Origin: Rhodospirillaceae bacterium
GTDB taxonomy: Bacteria; Pseudomonadota; Alphaproteobacteria; UBA828
Length of the DNA: 64,000 nt
Assembly (NCBI GenBank): GCA_002728135.1
Contig: PBVE01000005.1
Location: forward strand, 62,001 to 126,000
Direction: 5' to 3'
Shown: positions 53,186 to 63,649 of the stretch, one piece after another
How the letters are laid out: every line of letters starts with the position of its first letter
Position numbering within the stretch: position 1 is the stretch's first letter
The notes under the pieces: model-generated
What the model was told of the DNA's origin: nothing
Seen by the model: only the letters and a program-made list of their open reading frames with translations
Databases searched by the model: none
Program-made: the position numbers and the translations under genes

Positions 53186-55744
53186 ATGGACGATCGATAT
53201 AACCCCCAAGCTATTGAAACTAAATGGCAAAAGAAATGGAAAGAATCGAACGCATTTAGTGCGAGCGACAATTCTGATCACAGCGATTACTATGTACTTG
53301 AAATGTTTCCCTACCCCTCTGGGAGGATTCATATGGGTCATGTACGAAATTACACAATGGGTGATGTAGTCGCACGCTATAAAAAAGCAAATGGTTTCAA
53401 TGTTTTACACCCTATGGGATGGGATGCTTTTGGCCTTCCGGCGGAGAATGCAGCAATTGAAAGAAGTATTCATCCACGTGAATGGACTTATGACAATATT
53501 AAGTCCATGCGGGAGCAATTAGAACGGTTGGGACTAGCTATAGATTGGAGCAGGGAAGTAGCAACATGCCATCCCGAATATTACAAGCATCAACAGCAAA
53601 TTTTCCTTGATTTCTATAAGAATAACTTAGCTTACAGGCGTAAATCATGGGTTAACTGGGATCCAGTAGATAACACTGTTCTTGCGAACGAACAAGTAAT
53701 TGAAGGACGTGGATGGAGATCAGGGGCACTAATTGAGAAAAAAGAACTTTCACAATGGTTTTTAAGAATAACCGACTTTTCTGACGAATTACTTGAAGAT
53801 ATTACACAATTAAGTCGTTGGCCCGAAAAAGTTCAACTGATGCAACAAAATTGGATAGGTAAATCAGAAGGTGCAATGGTTACTTTTCCAATATGTGATC
53901 AAAAAGAAAATTTGGAAATCTTTACAACTCGTCCCGATACTCTTTTTGGTGCTTCTTTTTGTGCAATTTCACCAAACCATCCTTTATGTATCGAGTTAGC
54001 TGCAGAAAATGAAATTATCAGAAATTTCATATCTGATTGTAATCAATCTGGAACTAGCCTTGTTGATATAGAGGGTGGTGAAAAAAAGGGTGTAGATACA
54101 GGTTTAAGTGCTATACATCCTTTGGATTCAAATATCCAAATACCTATTTATATAGCTAATTTTGTTCTAATGGAATACGGTAGTGGAGCTATTTTTGGTT
54201 GCCCAGCACATGACCAGAGAGATCTTGATTTTGCACTCAAATACAACCTTCCCGTGATCACAGTCGTGTGCCCAAGCGACAAAAACCCTAGTAATTTTTC
54301 TGTAAAAAATACTGCATTTACCGGCTCTGGAACTTTAATCAACTCTGGTTTTTTAAATGGACTTAATGTTGATAAAGCCAAGGAAGCGGTTGTAAAGGAG
54401 CTAATTTCTTTGGGTTTAGGACATGCAACTACCACCTATAGATTAAGAGATTGGGGTATATCTAGACAGAGATATTGGGGCTGTCCGATACCAATGGTTC
54501 ATTGTGACAGATGTGGGATTGTGCCAGTACCTATATCTTACCTACCGGTAACACTTCCTGATAATGTTGATTTTGATAAACCAGGTAACCCTCTGGCAAA
54601 CCACACTAAATGGAAAAAGACATATTGTCCAAAATGTGGGAAGAAAGCTCAACGAGATACTGATACAATGGATACTTTCGTTGACTCGTCATGGTATTTC
54701 CTCAGGTTTTGCTCAGCACGTGCAGATACACCTTTTTTGGAGGAAGATCTTAAAAGATGGATGCCTGTTGCTCAATATATTGGTGGTGTGGAACATGCAA
54801 TTTTACATTTACTCTATTCCCGTTTCTTTACAAGGGCACTAAAACGCTGTGGTTATTTAAATTTTGATGAACCATTTAATGGCCTGTTTACACAGGGAAT
54901 GGTATGTCATGAAACCTACAAGGATCAAAGTGGACAATGGATGTACCCTGAAGAGGTAGAGTTTGATAGCAATAATTCTGCAAAGTCGGTTTCTACCGGT
55001 GAAAAAATTATTGTCGGTCGTTCAGAGTCTATGAGTAAATCTAAGAGAAATGTAGTCGACCCTGAAATGATTATAAAAGGATATGGTGCAGATACAGCAA
55101 GACTATTTATGTTATCTGACTCTCCGCCAGAAAGAGATCTGGAATGGACGGAAGCAGGTATTCGTGGTGCATGGCGTTACTTGAGTGCTGTATGGAGACT
55201 TGTTTTGGATATAGCTAAATCAACACAAAACAATTCAAATGTGGAAACTTTTGAAATAAATAATAAGCATATACGAGCTATTCACTGTGCTGTTCACGGT
55301 GTTACAAACGACCTTGAAAAGTTTCATTTTAATCGGGCAGTTGCAAGAATAAGGGAACTTACAAATACTCTACAATCACTAGATTTGGACATAAAAGAGG
55401 AAGCAAACATAGCCAGACAAGGTGCAAAAAATTTAATCCAGCTTCTATCCCCTATGGTGCCTCATATAGCAGAAGAACTATGGACATTAATTGGAGAAAA
55501 AGAAAGTATATATGAAACATCATGGCCTGTTGCTGATGAAAAATACTTAACAAATACAAATGTGACTGTAGGTGTTCAAGTAAACGGAAAAAAACGTGGG
55601 GTGATTAATTTACCAGAGAATCATGATGAAGAATTGGCTAAAAAACTTGCGTTGTCTGAAACATCAGTTTTAAGAGCCATAGATGGAAAAAACATAAAGA
55701 AAATAATTGTAGTCCAAGGTAAAATTGTAAATATTGTAATTTAA
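53186..55744 (+). CDS. leuS: Leucyl-tRNA synthetase
   Basis: The 852-residue class Ia synthetase begins [17 protein letters not shown]. The HIGH-type motif is [15 protein letters not shown] (~44-58), the CP1 editing domain includes [12 protein letters not shown], and [11 protein letters not shown] near 616 is the KMSKS loop. CxxC pairs in the zinc region ([16 protein letters not shown]) are present. The C-terminal tRNA-binding domain ends with VQVNGKKRG. lptE starts 2 bases after its stop. Confidence 0.97.
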   Translation: MDDRYNPQAIETKWQKKWKESNAFSASDNSDHSDYYVLEMFPYPSGRIHMGHVRNYTMGDVVARYKKANGFNVLHPMGWDAFGLPAENAAIERSIHPREWTYDNIKSMREQLERLGLAIDWSREVATCHPEYYKHQQQIFLDFYKNNLAYRRKSWVNWDPVDNTVLANEQVIEGRGWRSGALIEKKELSQWFLRITDFSDELLEDITQLSRWPEKVQLMQQNWIGKSEGAMVTFPICDQKENLEIFTTRPDTLFGASFCAISPNHPLCIELAAENEIIRNFISDCNQSGTSLVDIEGGEKKGVDTGLSAIHPLDSNIQIPIYIANFVLMEYGSGAIFGCPAHDQRDLDFALKYNLPVITVVCPSDKNPSNFSVKNTAFTGSGTLINSGFLNGLNVDKAKEAVVKELISLGLGHATTTYRLRDWGISRQRYWGCPIPMVHCDRCGIVPVPISYLPVTLPDNVDFDKPGNPLANHTKWKKTYCPKCGKKAQRDTDTMDTFVDSSWYFLRFCSARADTPFLEEDLKRWMPVAQYIGGVEHAILHLLYSRFFTRALKRCGYLNFDEPFNGLFTQGMVCHETYKDQSGQWMYPEEVEFDSNNSAKSVSTGEKIIVGRSESMSKSKRNVVDPEMIIKGYGADTARLFMLSDSPPERDLEWTEAGIRGAWRYLSAVWRLVLDIAKSTQNNSNVETFEINNKHIRAIHCAVHGVTNDLEKFHFNRAVARIRELTNTLQSLDLDIKEEANIARQGAKNLIQLLSPMVPHIAEELWTLIGEKESIYETSWPVADEKYLTNTNVTVGVQVNGKKRGVINLPENHDEELAKKLALSETSVLRAIDGKNIKKIIVVQGKIVNIVI

Positions 55745-55746
55745 CT

Positions 55747-56292
55747 GTGAATGATCTGCATCAAATGAAATTTACTAAAAATAATGGTATTATAGCATCT
55801 ACTTTATGTATGATAGTTATTTTAAGTGCATGTGGATTCGAACCCGTATATAAAAATGCCGCTAACCATAGCATTCATAAGAATGAGTTAAACTCAGAGC
55901 TTAATCAAATTTCTATTGACACCATACCTGGTCGAGTGGGTCACCAACTTCGTAAAAATCTGGTCTATAAATTTGGATCAAACTCAAATCTGCTCAATCA
56001 AAAATATAACCTGGTTATTAATTTGGACTCTGATAAGAGCCCTCTTTTAATTCAAGACGATGAAAAAGTTTCCAGATATAATCTTAGTTTAATAGCCTCT
56101 TTTATGCTTGCTGACAGTAATAGCAAAACAATATATGAAGGACATGCAAGGAGTGTAGGGAGTTTTAATGTTGTTACATCTGAATTTGCTACCTTGATGG
56201 CTGAAAGAGATGCAGAAGATCGAGCAGCTAGTGAGTTAAGTGCTGAAATTAATGGACTATTGATAGATTACTTTGCAAGAAAAATTCAATGA
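55747..56292 (+). CDS. lptE: LPS-assembly lipoprotein LptE
   Basis: The 181-residue protein starts at GTG 55747, directly after the leuS stop; an ATG at 55765 is an alternative. N-terminal signal and lipobox IVILSAC, then GFEPVYK, are the LptE hallmark, with VGHQLRKNLVYKFG and YNLSLIASFMLADSNSK-like strands. It plugs LptD and delivers LPS to the surface. Its place between leuS and holA is conserved in Proteobacteria. Confidence 0.88.
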   Translation: MNDLHQMKFTKNNGIIASTLCMIVILSACGFEPVYKNAANHSIHKNELNSELNQISIDTIPGRVGHQLRKNLVYKFGSNSNLLNQKYNLVINLDSDKSPLLIQDDEKVSRYNLSLIASFMLADSNSKTIYEGHARSVGSFNVVTSEFATLMAERDAEDRAASELSAEINGLLIDYFARKIQ

Positions 56293-56305
56293 ATTATTGG
56301 TGTAA

Positions 56306-57349
56306 ATGAAGATAAAGCCAAACCGAATCAGCACATTTATTACAACTGAGTTAAATACAGTTTCAGCAATCCTTATTTATGGTCCTAATGAAGGACTTAT
56401 TCGCGAATACTCAAGAAATGCAAGAGAAAACGTAAATAAAAATTATAATGATCCCTTTGTTTCAGCAAATATAACAGGTGACCAGCTAAAAGAATATCCA
56501 GGACTATTAGTTGATGAAGTTAAGGCTTTGAGTTTCTCAATGGAGAGGAGAATTCTCAGAGTTTTTAATATTAGCGATAGCGTTTGTTTAGCTTTTGAAA
56601 ATCTTTTTAAAAACAAAATTAAACCTGAGGACGCACTGGTGGTCTGTGAAGGGTCTGATTTTGGACCCAGATCTAAATTACGAAAATTATTCGAAAATCT
56701 AGAGGTTGCTGCTGCTATACCCTGTTATGATTATGGCCCAAGGGAGATTCAAAAAAAGGCTCAACTTATCTTTAAAAATTTTAATATTGAAGTTGAAAAG
56801 GAAGCTCTGGCTTGGCTAGTAGACAGATCAGGAAACGATAGTGCCCAGATTTCGAGTGAGATTGACAAAATAATTTTATACGTTGGGAGTAAAGGAAATA
56901 TTAATCTAAAAGAAATGATGCTATTGATCGGGGATTCTTCTGAAATTGAGCTTGAAGAAGTATGTTTTGCCGTTGCTGGTGGCAATTTAAGTTTAGTAGA
57001 TAAGGCATTGTATAAACTTTTTTCTGACGGCGTTGCTCCAGTTAGAGTTTTAAGAGCTGTTAGTCGTCATTTTTTCAGATTGCAAACAGCTGTCACAGCT
57101 AAATATTCAGGCCTTGATGTTACTTCTGCTATCAATACTCTAAGACCACCTATTTTTTTCAAAGATAAAGAAAAATTTATGAAACAAGTACAAAATTGGA
57201 CACCAGAAAAATTAGAAGATGTATTAATTTTATTAGCAGAAGCAGAAAGGGGATGCAAAACTAGTCTAATACCTGCGAAACCCTTATGCTCAAGAGTGCT
57301 TTTAAATGCAGCTACAGAAGGAAAGCGTCTGTCAGTAAAAATATCTTAA
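56306..57349 (+). CDS. holA: DNA polymerase III subunit delta
   Basis: The 347-residue clamp-loader subunit has AILIYGPNEGLIREYSRNAR in the N-domain, LVDEVKALSFSMERRILRVF, then AAIPCYDYGPREIQKKAQLI and WLVDRSGNDSAQISSEIDKI (the HolA delta fold). It opens the beta clamp. It follows lptE by 13 bases. Its stop overlaps the parB stop on the other strand by 4 bases. Confidence 0.9.
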   Translation: MKIKPNRISTFITTELNTVSAILIYGPNEGLIREYSRNARENVNKNYNDPFVSANITGDQLKEYPGLLVDEVKALSFSMERRILRVFNISDSVCLAFENLFKNKIKPEDALVVCEGSDFGPRSKLRKLFENLEVAAAIPCYDYGPREIQKKAQLIFKNFNIEVEKEALAWLVDRSGNDSAQISSEIDKIILYVGSKGNINLKEMMLLIGDSSEIELEEVCFAVAGGNLSLVDKALYKLFSDGVAPVRVLRAVSRHFFRLQTAVTAKYSGLDVTSAINTLRPPIFFKDKEKFMKQVQNWTPEKLEDVLILLAEAERGCKTSLIPAKPLCSRVLLNAATEGKRLSVKIS

Positions 57350-58233
57350 CTTAATCGCCTAATAAAAGCTTCTAATTGCTCAAGATTCTTATATTCCACA
57401 CTCAATGAGCCAGAATTACCCCTATCTGTAATTTTTACCTTTAGGCCCAATTTATTGGACAGGTCTTTCTCTAATCTCAAAATATTAGGATCTTTCCCAA
57501 TCTTGGGTTTTTGATAGTTAACATTTCCTGAATATTTTTTTACACTAACAAGAGCTTCTGTTTGCCGCACATTTAGGTTTTTTTTAATCACTATTTCTGC
57601 AGCTACAATTGGGTCTTCTGCGGCTAGCAGGGCTCGTGCATGTCCAGCTGTAATTTTTTTCTCTGAAAGCATCACTTTAACCTTAACAGGCAAACCCATT
57701 AACCGTAGAGTATTAGAAATATAACTTCTACTTTTACCAACAGAATCAGCCACCGCATCATGACTGTTGCCGTACTGGTTAACTAATAAATCATATGCAG
57801 CTGCTTCTTCTATAGGATCAAGGTCTTCTCTTTGCAAATTTTCTACTAAAGCAACTTCCATTGCCGACTGATCATCAAGATGCTTAACAACTACTGGCAC
57901 TTCATGCAAGCCAGCAAATTGTGCTGCACGCCAACGCCTTTCACCTGCAATTATTTCAAATTCTTCGCTTTTTCCGATTTGTTTTGATGGCCTAACAATC
58001 AAAGGCTGCACGATACCCTGATTTTTAAGAGAGGATGCTAAACTTTCAATATCTTTTTGATTAAAATTTTTTCTTGGTTGAGATTGTCTTGGCGAAATAG
58101 TGTGAATTGGCAAAAATATTAGTCCATTATCAGCAGTTTGAGATACTGATTCTTCGGGTGCTTCTCCTAAAAGCATTGCTAAACCCTTGCCTAAACCCCT
58201 CTGTCTACCAGTATTAAAATCCTCTCCACTCAT
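57346..58233 (-). CDS. parB: Chromosome-partitioning protein ParB
   Basis: The 295-residue CTP-dependent clamp binds parS. N-terminal RGLGKGLAMLLGE is the ParA-interacting stretch. SLKNQGIVQPLIVRP, then GERRWRAAQFAG (CTP/box II) and VALVENLQREDLDPIEEAAA, form the N-domain; the HTH has VADSVGKSRSYISNTLRLMG. The C-terminal dimerisation segment ends LEAFIRRLS. Its start overlaps the parA stop (ATGA). Two parS sites lie 1.4-1.5 kb upstream. Confidence 0.95.
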   Translation of the reverse strand: MSGEDFNTGRQRGLGKGLAMLLGEAPEESVSQTADNGLIFLPIHTISPRQSQPRKNFNQKDIESLASSLKNQGIVQPLIVRPSKQIGKSEEFEIIAGERRWRAAQFAGLHEVPVVVKHLDDQSAMEVALVENLQREDLDPIEEAAAYDLLVNQYGNSHDAVADSVGKSRSYISNTLRLMGLPVKVKVMLSEKKITAGHARALLAAEDPIVAAEIVIKKNLNVRQTEALVSVKKYSGNVNYQKPKIGKDPNILRLEKDLSNKLGLKVKITDRGNSGSLSVEYKNLEQLEAFIRRLS

Positions 58234-59099
58234 GACACACCAATTAAATCAGTGTTTGTTTTTTCTCTTCGTAAAAGTTCTCCTGCCAAGTGGACATAGG
58301 CCTGCGAACCTGCACAATGAAAGTCATATAATAAAGCAGGTCGCCCAAACGAAGGTGCTTCTGATACACGAACATTCCTTGGAATGACTGTATCATAAAC
58401 TAGATCTCCCAAATGACTTCTGACATCTTGTGCTACCTGATCTGACAAATTATTTCTTTTATCAAACATTGTTAGCACTACACCTTGTATTTTTAATTTT
58501 GGGTTAAATGCTATCTTTATTTTTTCAACTGCTGCCAATAATTGCGTGAGGCCTTCGAGTGCGAAAAACTCGCATTGCAGAGGCACTAGAACTGCATCAG
58601 CCAAAACCATTGCATTAACAGTCAACATTCCGAGAGCTGGCGGACAATCAACCAGAACGTAATCCCAGTTGGATAAAATGTTATTTGTATTCTCTTGATT
58701 ATTTTCAGAAAAGGTTTTTTCGATAAGTGCCTTTCTGAGACGAAACTGCGGATCTTCTGTTTCAATCAATTCAATTTCCAATCCTGCAAGATCCGGAGAA
58801 GAAGGAACTACACCTAAACCAGGAATATCGCTTTCTACAATAACTCTGTTAAGGGCTTCACCATGGAATAGTCCATAGCTTCCAATACCTCGTCTTTTTG
58901 GTTGAATTCCTAGTCCTGTACTTGCATTTCCCTGAGGATCAATATCCAAAATTAAGACTTTTTTACCTGTAGCTGCAAGTGCTGTTGCTAAATTTATAGC
59001 CGTCGTAGTTTTACCAACACCACCCTTTTGGTTTGCAATAGCAATTATCCTGCTTGCACCGATCCCCATTTGAACAATTTCATTCAACTTCTGATTCAT
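58230..59099 (-). CDS. parA: Chromosome-partitioning ATPase ParA (Soj)
   Basis: The 289-residue deviant-Walker ATPase has IANQKGGVGKTTTAINLATA (P-loop 25-32), LILDIDPQGNASTGLG, and VLVDCPPALGMLTVNA. It forms the gradient that moves ParB-parS complexes. The start at 59099 overlaps rsmG by 20 bases; Met-11 (59069) is possible. The operon order rsmG-parA-parB is standard near alphaproteobacterial origins. Confidence 0.95.
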   Translation of the reverse strand: MNQKLNEIVQMGIGASRIIAIANQKGGVGKTTTAINLATALAATGKKVLILDIDPQGNASTGLGIQPKRRGIGSYGLFHGEALNRVIVESDIPGLGVVPSSPDLAGLEIELIETEDPQFRLRKALIEKTFSENNQENTNNILSNWDYVLVDCPPALGMLTVNAMVLADAVLVPLQCEFFALEGLTQLLAAVEKIKIAFNPKLKIQGVVLTMFDKRNNLSDQVAQDVRSHLGDLVYDTVIPRNVRVSEAPSFGRPALLYDFHCAGSQAYVHLAGELLRREKTNTDLIGVS

Positions 59100-59736
59100 T
59101 TCGGCAAACCTCGTTCAATATTATAATTTTTCCACTTTCCGATGTTTGACTATCCAAGGTCTGTAATTCAAACTTCCAACTAACACGAGCATTCAAAATT
59201 TCTTCATTAAATTTTTCTCCTTTCAGGAGTATACAACATGTTGTTGGAGAAATCACGGGAAAAACAATATCTAGAAGTTTTGGTAACGGTGCCAGCGCTC
59301 GAGCAAAAATAACTGATGCTTCAGGATAAATGTTTTGTTGGGCATCTTTCGGTAAATGGGCATTGATAACATTTGCATTCACCTCAGTTTGTCTAACAAC
59401 TTCACGCAAAAATGTGCATTTGCGGGTATCACTATCAATCAAATTGACATTTTTTACACCCATGATAGATAACACTAAACCGGGAAAACCAGCTCCTGTA
59501 CCGACATCATAGATTTGCCCAGAATGAAGTTTTTGGGGTATGTATTGCATAAGCTGAGCACTATCTAAAAAATGACGCTCCCATAGGTTATATATTGTAC
59601 TTGGTCCAATCAGGTTAATTTTTTTCTGCCATTTGCTTAATAACTCCTGATAAACCATAAATTTTTCTAGTGTTTCACGTGAAACATTTGCGGTTTTTGC
59701 AAAATTTTCTGCATCATTTACTAATTTTTTGTTCAT
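59080..59736 (-). CDS. rsmG: 16S rRNA (guanine-N7) methyltransferase
   Basis: The 218-residue SAM enzyme methylates G527 of 16S rRNA. YQELLSKWQKKINLIGPST, ERHFLDSAQLMQYI, YDVGTGAGFPGLVLSI (SAM motif) and NLIDSDTRKCTFLREVVRQT are diagnostic. The N-terminal ANVSRETLEKF is encoded by DNA containing a perfect parS. It overlaps parA. Confidence 0.94.
   Translation of the reverse strand: MNKKLVNDAENFAKTANVSRETLEKFMVYQELLSKWQKKINLIGPSTIYNLWERHFLDSAQLMQYIPQKLHSGQIYDVGTGAGFPGLVLSIMGVKNVNLIDSDTRKCTFLREVVRQTEVNANVINAHLPKDAQQNIYPEASVIFARALAPLPKLLDIVFPVISPTTCCILLKGEKFNEEILNARVSWKFELQTLDSQTSESGKIIILNEVCRNESEVE
59671..59686. promoter_or_regulatory. parS centromere site, perfect, within rsmG
   Basis: TGTTTCACGTGAAACA is a 16/16 match to the consensus parS palindrome. 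On the rsmG strand it encodes the VSRET part of the protein. Confidence 0.95.
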
Positions 59737-59759
59737 GCATTACTCTGTATTCAAAATCT

Positions 59760-59775
59760 CGTTTCACGTGAAACA
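59760..59775. promoter_or_regulatory. Second parS site between rsmG and mnmG
   Basis: CGTTTCACGTGAAACA matches the parS consensus at 15 of 16 positions (the outer base differs). It lies 89 bp from the perfect site, in the short rsmG-mnmG gap. Confidence 0.9.
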
Positions 59776-59790
59776 CTATTATTTATTTTC

Positions 59791-61683
59791 CTAGTAAACC
59801 TCCTTGCGGCGTACATAACCGAGTAAAGCTATCAATGCCGCTGGGGGAACACCAGGAATACGTGCAGCTGCTCCTATTGTCTCTGGTCTGACTTTAATTA
59901 GTTTTTCTATGGCCTCTGATGACAAACCTCCAATACGAGAATAATCAATTGTTGTTGGTATCTTGAGTCCTTCATCTCGTCTAAATGTTTCTATGTCAAC
60001 TCTTTGGCGCTCTAAATATGTTGCGTAACGTGCTTGAATTTCCAACTGTTTCTTTTCCTCTAATGATAATTCTGTTAACTCGGGCCACAATTCATTTAAT
60101 TTTCTAATACTCATCCCTGGATAGCCTAATAAATCCCATGCGGAACGACGGCGACCATCTAATTTGATTTGTAGATTATATTTAGCAAATTCATTTGGGG
60201 TTGCGGTGATGTTTTGAAGCTTTTCCCTTGACTTCGCAATAGCTTTCGCTTTGCTTTGAAAAGCTCGTGCCCTATTTAAGCTAACCAAACCAAGTGAGAT
60301 GCCCTTTTCCGTTAATCTAAGATCAGCATTATCTGGTCTTAATAACAAACGATACTCTGCCCTAGAAGTAAACATTCGATATGGTTCGGATGTGCCAAGA
60401 TTTGTAAGATCATCGATCATAACACCTGTAAGTGATTCTGTACGATCCATTATGAATGATCTTTGGTTTATTGGATTTATAGAATGGTCGCCTCCGAAAT
60501 TACCAGCCAATATTGCTGCGTTTGCACCCGCTACTAAACCTTGAGCAGCAGCTTCTTCATATCCCGTCGTTCCATTTATTTGACCTGCAAGAAAAAATCC
60601 TTCTATACGTATGGTTTCCAAATTTTGTTTGAGTTCTCGGGGGTCTACATAATCATATTCTACTGCATATCCCGGTTGTGTTATTTTTGCATTTTCTAGA
60701 CCTGGTATGCTTTTTATGAAGGATTCTTGGGTTTCCCTAGGAAGAGAAGTAGAAATCCCATTTGGATATATGGTTGAAACGTCAAGACCCTCAGGCTCAA
60801 GAAAAATCTGATGTGAAGACTTTTCTGAAAACCTTACTAATTTATCTTCAATAGATGGACAGTACCTCGGTCCAGTACCTTTAATGGCTCCTGAATACAT
60901 TGCTGATTTTTCAAGGTCTGAAAAAATAATTTTATGGGTTTTTTCATTAGTGTGCGTTATATGACAGAAAATCTGCTCATTATCCAATTTTGTTGTTAGA
61001 TATGAAAATGGTTCTGGGGGATTGTCGCCCTTTTGGATTTCTAAACTCTGCCAGTTTATTGTTTTTCCATCAAGTCTGGGTGGGGTGCCAGTTTTTAAGC
61101 GACCCATTTCAAAACCATAGCACTCTAGTGCTTTAGCCATTCCAACAGCTGGCTCTTCCCCTATTCGCCCTGCATTAAATTTCTCTTGTCCTATGTGAAT
61201 TAGTCCACGTAAAAATGTTCCTGTCGTCAAAACAACAGTTCTTGATTTTATTCTTGTCCCATCTCCTAAGATAACACCACAAACGCGAGCAATATCTTCG
61301 TTATTTTCAATTATAAGATCCTCAACAATTGCTGGTAGAATTTTTAGATTAGATTGGTCTAACAATAAATTCTGAACTGATTCTCTATAAATTTTTCTGT
61401 CCTGTTGAGCTCTAGGGCCCCTTACAGCTGGACCTTTGCTCCTATTTAACACTCTAAATTGTATTCCGCCTTGATCAGCAGCTCGTGCCATTATGCCGTC
61501 TAAAGCATCAATCTCCCTAACTAAAGTGCCTTTTGCTAGACCGCCAATTGCTGGATTACATGACATTTCTCCTATAGTCTTAGGATCACTAGTGATTAGA
61601 GCAGTTTTAGCACCAATTCTTGCTGCTGCTGAAGCTGCTTCACAACCTGCGTGTCCTCCACCAACTATAACTACATCATACAT
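59791..61683 (-). CDS. mnmG: tRNA uridine 5-carboxymethylaminomethyl modification enzyme MnmG (GidA)
   Basis: From the ATG at 61683 (GGAG 7 bases upstream; a start at 61695 adds four residues) the protein has 630 residues. [20 protein letters not shown] binds FAD, then [40 protein letters not shown] and [20 protein letters not shown]; the C-terminal helical MnmE-binding part has [15 protein letters not shown]. With MnmE it modifies wobble U34. mnmE is 43 bases upstream. Confidence 0.96.
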   Translation of the reverse strand: MYDVVIVGGGHAGCEAASAAARIGAKTALITSDPKTIGEMSCNPAIGGLAKGTLVREIDALDGIMARAADQGGIQFRVLNRSKGPAVRGPRAQQDRKIYRESVQNLLLDQSNLKILPAIVEDLIIENNEDIARVCGVILGDGTRIKSRTVVLTTGTFLRGLIHIGQEKFNAGRIGEEPAVGMAKALECYGFEMGRLKTGTPPRLDGKTINWQSLEIQKGDNPPEPFSYLTTKLDNEQIFCHITHTNEKTHKIIFSDLEKSAMYSGAIKGTGPRYCPSIEDKLVRFSEKSSHQIFLEPEGLDVSTIYPNGISTSLPRETQESFIKSIPGLENAKITQPGYAVEYDYVDPRELKQNLETIRIEGFFLAGQINGTTGYEEAAAQGLVAGANAAILAGNFGGDHSINPINQRSFIMDRTESLTGVMIDDLTNLGTSEPYRMFTSRAEYRLLLRPDNADLRLTEKGISLGLVSLNRARAFQSKAKAIAKSREKLQNITATPNEFAKYNLQIKLDGRRRSAWDLLGYPGMSIRKLNELWPELTELSLEEKKQLEIQARYATYLERQRVDIETFRRDEGLKIPTTIDYSRIGGLSSEAIEKLIKVRPETIGAAARIPGVPPAALIALLGYVRRKEVY

Positions 61684-61726
61684 TTTAAACTCCATACTAG
61701 ATGCTCGAATGGCCAGATATAATAAC

Positions 61727-63052
61727 TTACTTTCCTATACAAAAATCTTTGAAAACAATATCGAGAACATCTTCTATATCAATTCTTCCTGTAATACGTG
61801 CTAAAGAGTTTGATGCTTGACGTAAATCCTCAGCCTTGAGCTCAATCTCTGTTATTAAAAGAGAACGCTTTAGTGCCTCATAACATTCTGATACTGCTAA
61901 GCGGTGTCTTTCTCTTGTAATTAAAGGATTATCTCCAAGTTCATAACGATTTTTAACCATTTCTGTCAATTGATTCATAAACTCTGGAATACCAGATAAT
62001 GTTAAACATGAAATAGACAATGGAGTTTTTTTAACAATTTTTTCTTTTACATTTTTTACTAAATCAGATTTATTTAGAATTATTATTGTATCATCATCAA
62101 AAAGTTCAATTATTTCTGAAGGTATCTCAGGCCATTTCTCTCCATCTAAAATCATTATTTTTATATCAGAAATTTTTGCTTCTTTATGAGATCTCCTTAT
62201 ACCTTCTTTTTCAATTTCTTCTGTTGCATTGTGTATACCAGCTGTGTCACAAATATTCGCGGGAATACCATCCAAATCTAAGCTTATCTCAATAATATCA
62301 CGCGTTGTACCAGATATATTTGAAACAATAGCAACATCTCTTCCTGCAAGTATATTCATCAGGCTTGATTTTCCAGAATTTGGGGGGCCAAGCAAAACAA
62401 CCCTTATACCTTCACGTAATTTTTGACCTTTTTTGTTATCATTAAGATGATTTTTAATTTCTGATAATAGATCCTCTGTTTCTGAACATATAACTGAATT
62501 TAAGTCCGTTGGTAAGTCTTCGTCAGAGAAATCAATCTCTGCCTCTATCTTAGCCAGCAAACTAACTAGTTTTTGCCGCCATCTTTCATAAAGCTCCTTC
62601 AGACTTCCTCCCATTTGGCGTAAAGCCTGAATTCTCTGGCTTTCAGTTTCAGCAGCGACAAGATCCGCAACTCCTTCTGCTTCTGTCAGGTCTATTCTTC
62701 CTGCCATAAATGCACGCGCAGAAAATTCACCTGGCTCGGCCAATCTTATACCTTTGAGAGAAAGTATTGCTCTTAATGTAGCCTCACGCACGGCTCGACC
62801 ACCATGAGTATGAATCTCCAAAACATCTTCACCGGTGAAGCTATTAGGACTTGAAAACCACAAAAACAGTGAGACATCAATTATTTTGCCTCTTTCAGGG
62901 TCATATAATTCATGTATAACTGCAGTTCTTGGGCTAGGAAGTTTTTTTTTCACTAAACGCGTATATGTATTCTCTGCTAAACTACCAGAAATTCTAAATA
63001 CCGCTATTGAACCGCGCCCTGATGGGGTTAATTCAGCTAAGATTGTGTCATT
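61727..63052 (-). CDS. mnmE: tRNA modification GTPase MnmE (TrmE), start codon unclear
   Basis: G-domain: [20 protein letters not shown] (P-loop), ISGTTRD, DTAG and NKSD; the C-terminus is the conserved FCIGK with its Cys. A GTG at 62953 gives only 408 residues and cuts the formyl-THF-binding N-domain. In the same frame, 33 codons further upstream spell the true N-terminus ([20 protein letters not shown], then ISG; 63052 leftward), giving about 442 residues, close to E. coli (454). No ATG, GTG or TTG precedes it in frame. Candidates are ATC 63070 and ATT 63079. An out-of-frame ATG at 63051 would serve if one base were missing from the sequence. Confidence 0.88.
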   Translation of the reverse strand, partial: NDTILAELTPSGRGSIAVFRISGSLAENTYTRLVKKKLPSPRTAVIHELYDPERGKIIDVSLFLWFSSPNSFTGEDVLEIHTHGGRAVREATLRAILSLKGIRLAEPGEFSARAFMAGRIDLTEAEGVADLVAAETESQRIQALRQMGGSLKELYERWRQKLVSLLAKIEAEIDFSDEDLPTDLNSVICSETEDLLSEIKNHLNDNKKGQKLREGIRVVLLGPPNSGKSSLMNILAGRDVAIVSNISGTTRDIIEISLDLDGIPANICDTAGIHNATEEIEKEGIRRSHKEAKISDIKIMILDGEKWPEIPSEIIELFDDDTIIILNKSDLVKNVKEKIVKKTPLSISCLTLSGIPEFMNQLTEMVKNRYELGDNPLITRERHRLAVSECYEALKRSLLITEIELKAEDLRQASNSLARITGRIDIEDVLDIVFKDFCIGK

Positions 63053-63131
63053 TTTATTTCGAAAATAGATATCAAAAATCCAATTATTACAATTAGTTAA
63101 AATAAATGTGTAAATACACTTAATAATTTTA

Positions 63132-63485
63132 TTAGTTTTTAATTTCTTCTTGATTAGCTGTCAGGGCAAGACGTTTTACTACGTTTCCACCAATAATGTG
63201 ATCTTGGATTATCTCATCTATATCTACAATAGAACTATAATTATACCAGATATTGTCAGGATAAATAACTATTGTAGGGCCTAGTTCACATCTGTCTAAA
63301 CAACCCGAAGTGTTAATTCTTATATTTTTAATGCCAAACTCTTTGATTTTAGCCTTCATATATGCACGTATTTTCAATGCATTTTTTTCCGCACAACAAC
63401 CTCTTGGATGCCCTGGTTTACGTTCATTAGTACAGAAAAAAATGTGTTTAGAATAAAAACCATATTCTTCTGTTTCATTTTCCAT
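63132..63485 (-). CDS. Thioredoxin-like [2Fe-2S] ferredoxin
   Basis: From the ATG at 63485 (TGAGG 6 bases upstream) the protein has 117 residues; the frame extends to a GTG at 63497. HIFFCTNERKPGHPRGCCAE, then NTSGCLDRCELGPTIVIYPD and YSSIVDIDEII, match (2Fe-2S) ferredoxin domain proteins with the C-x8-12-C ... C-x3-C pattern. Electron partner unknown. It ends about 80 bases before the conserved mnmE N-terminus on the same strand and may be cotranscribed with it. Confidence 0.85.
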   Translation of the reverse strand: MENETEEYGFYSKHIFFCTNERKPGHPRGCCAEKNALKIRAYMKAKIKEFGIKNIRINTSGCLDRCELGPTIVIYPDNIWYNYSSIVDIDEIIQDHIIGGNVVKRLALTANQEEIKN

Positions 63486-63649
63486 AACAAACCTCACATT
63501 AATTTCTTAATACACTAAAAAGATCATCTATCAAAATATCGTCATCTATTCATATCTAATTTAAGGTCTTATGTTGAAAGTTATTTTGTTTTTATTATTT
63601 GATCCATTAGTTTTATTTTCAAATTTACAATTTTGATGAGTTATTTTAT

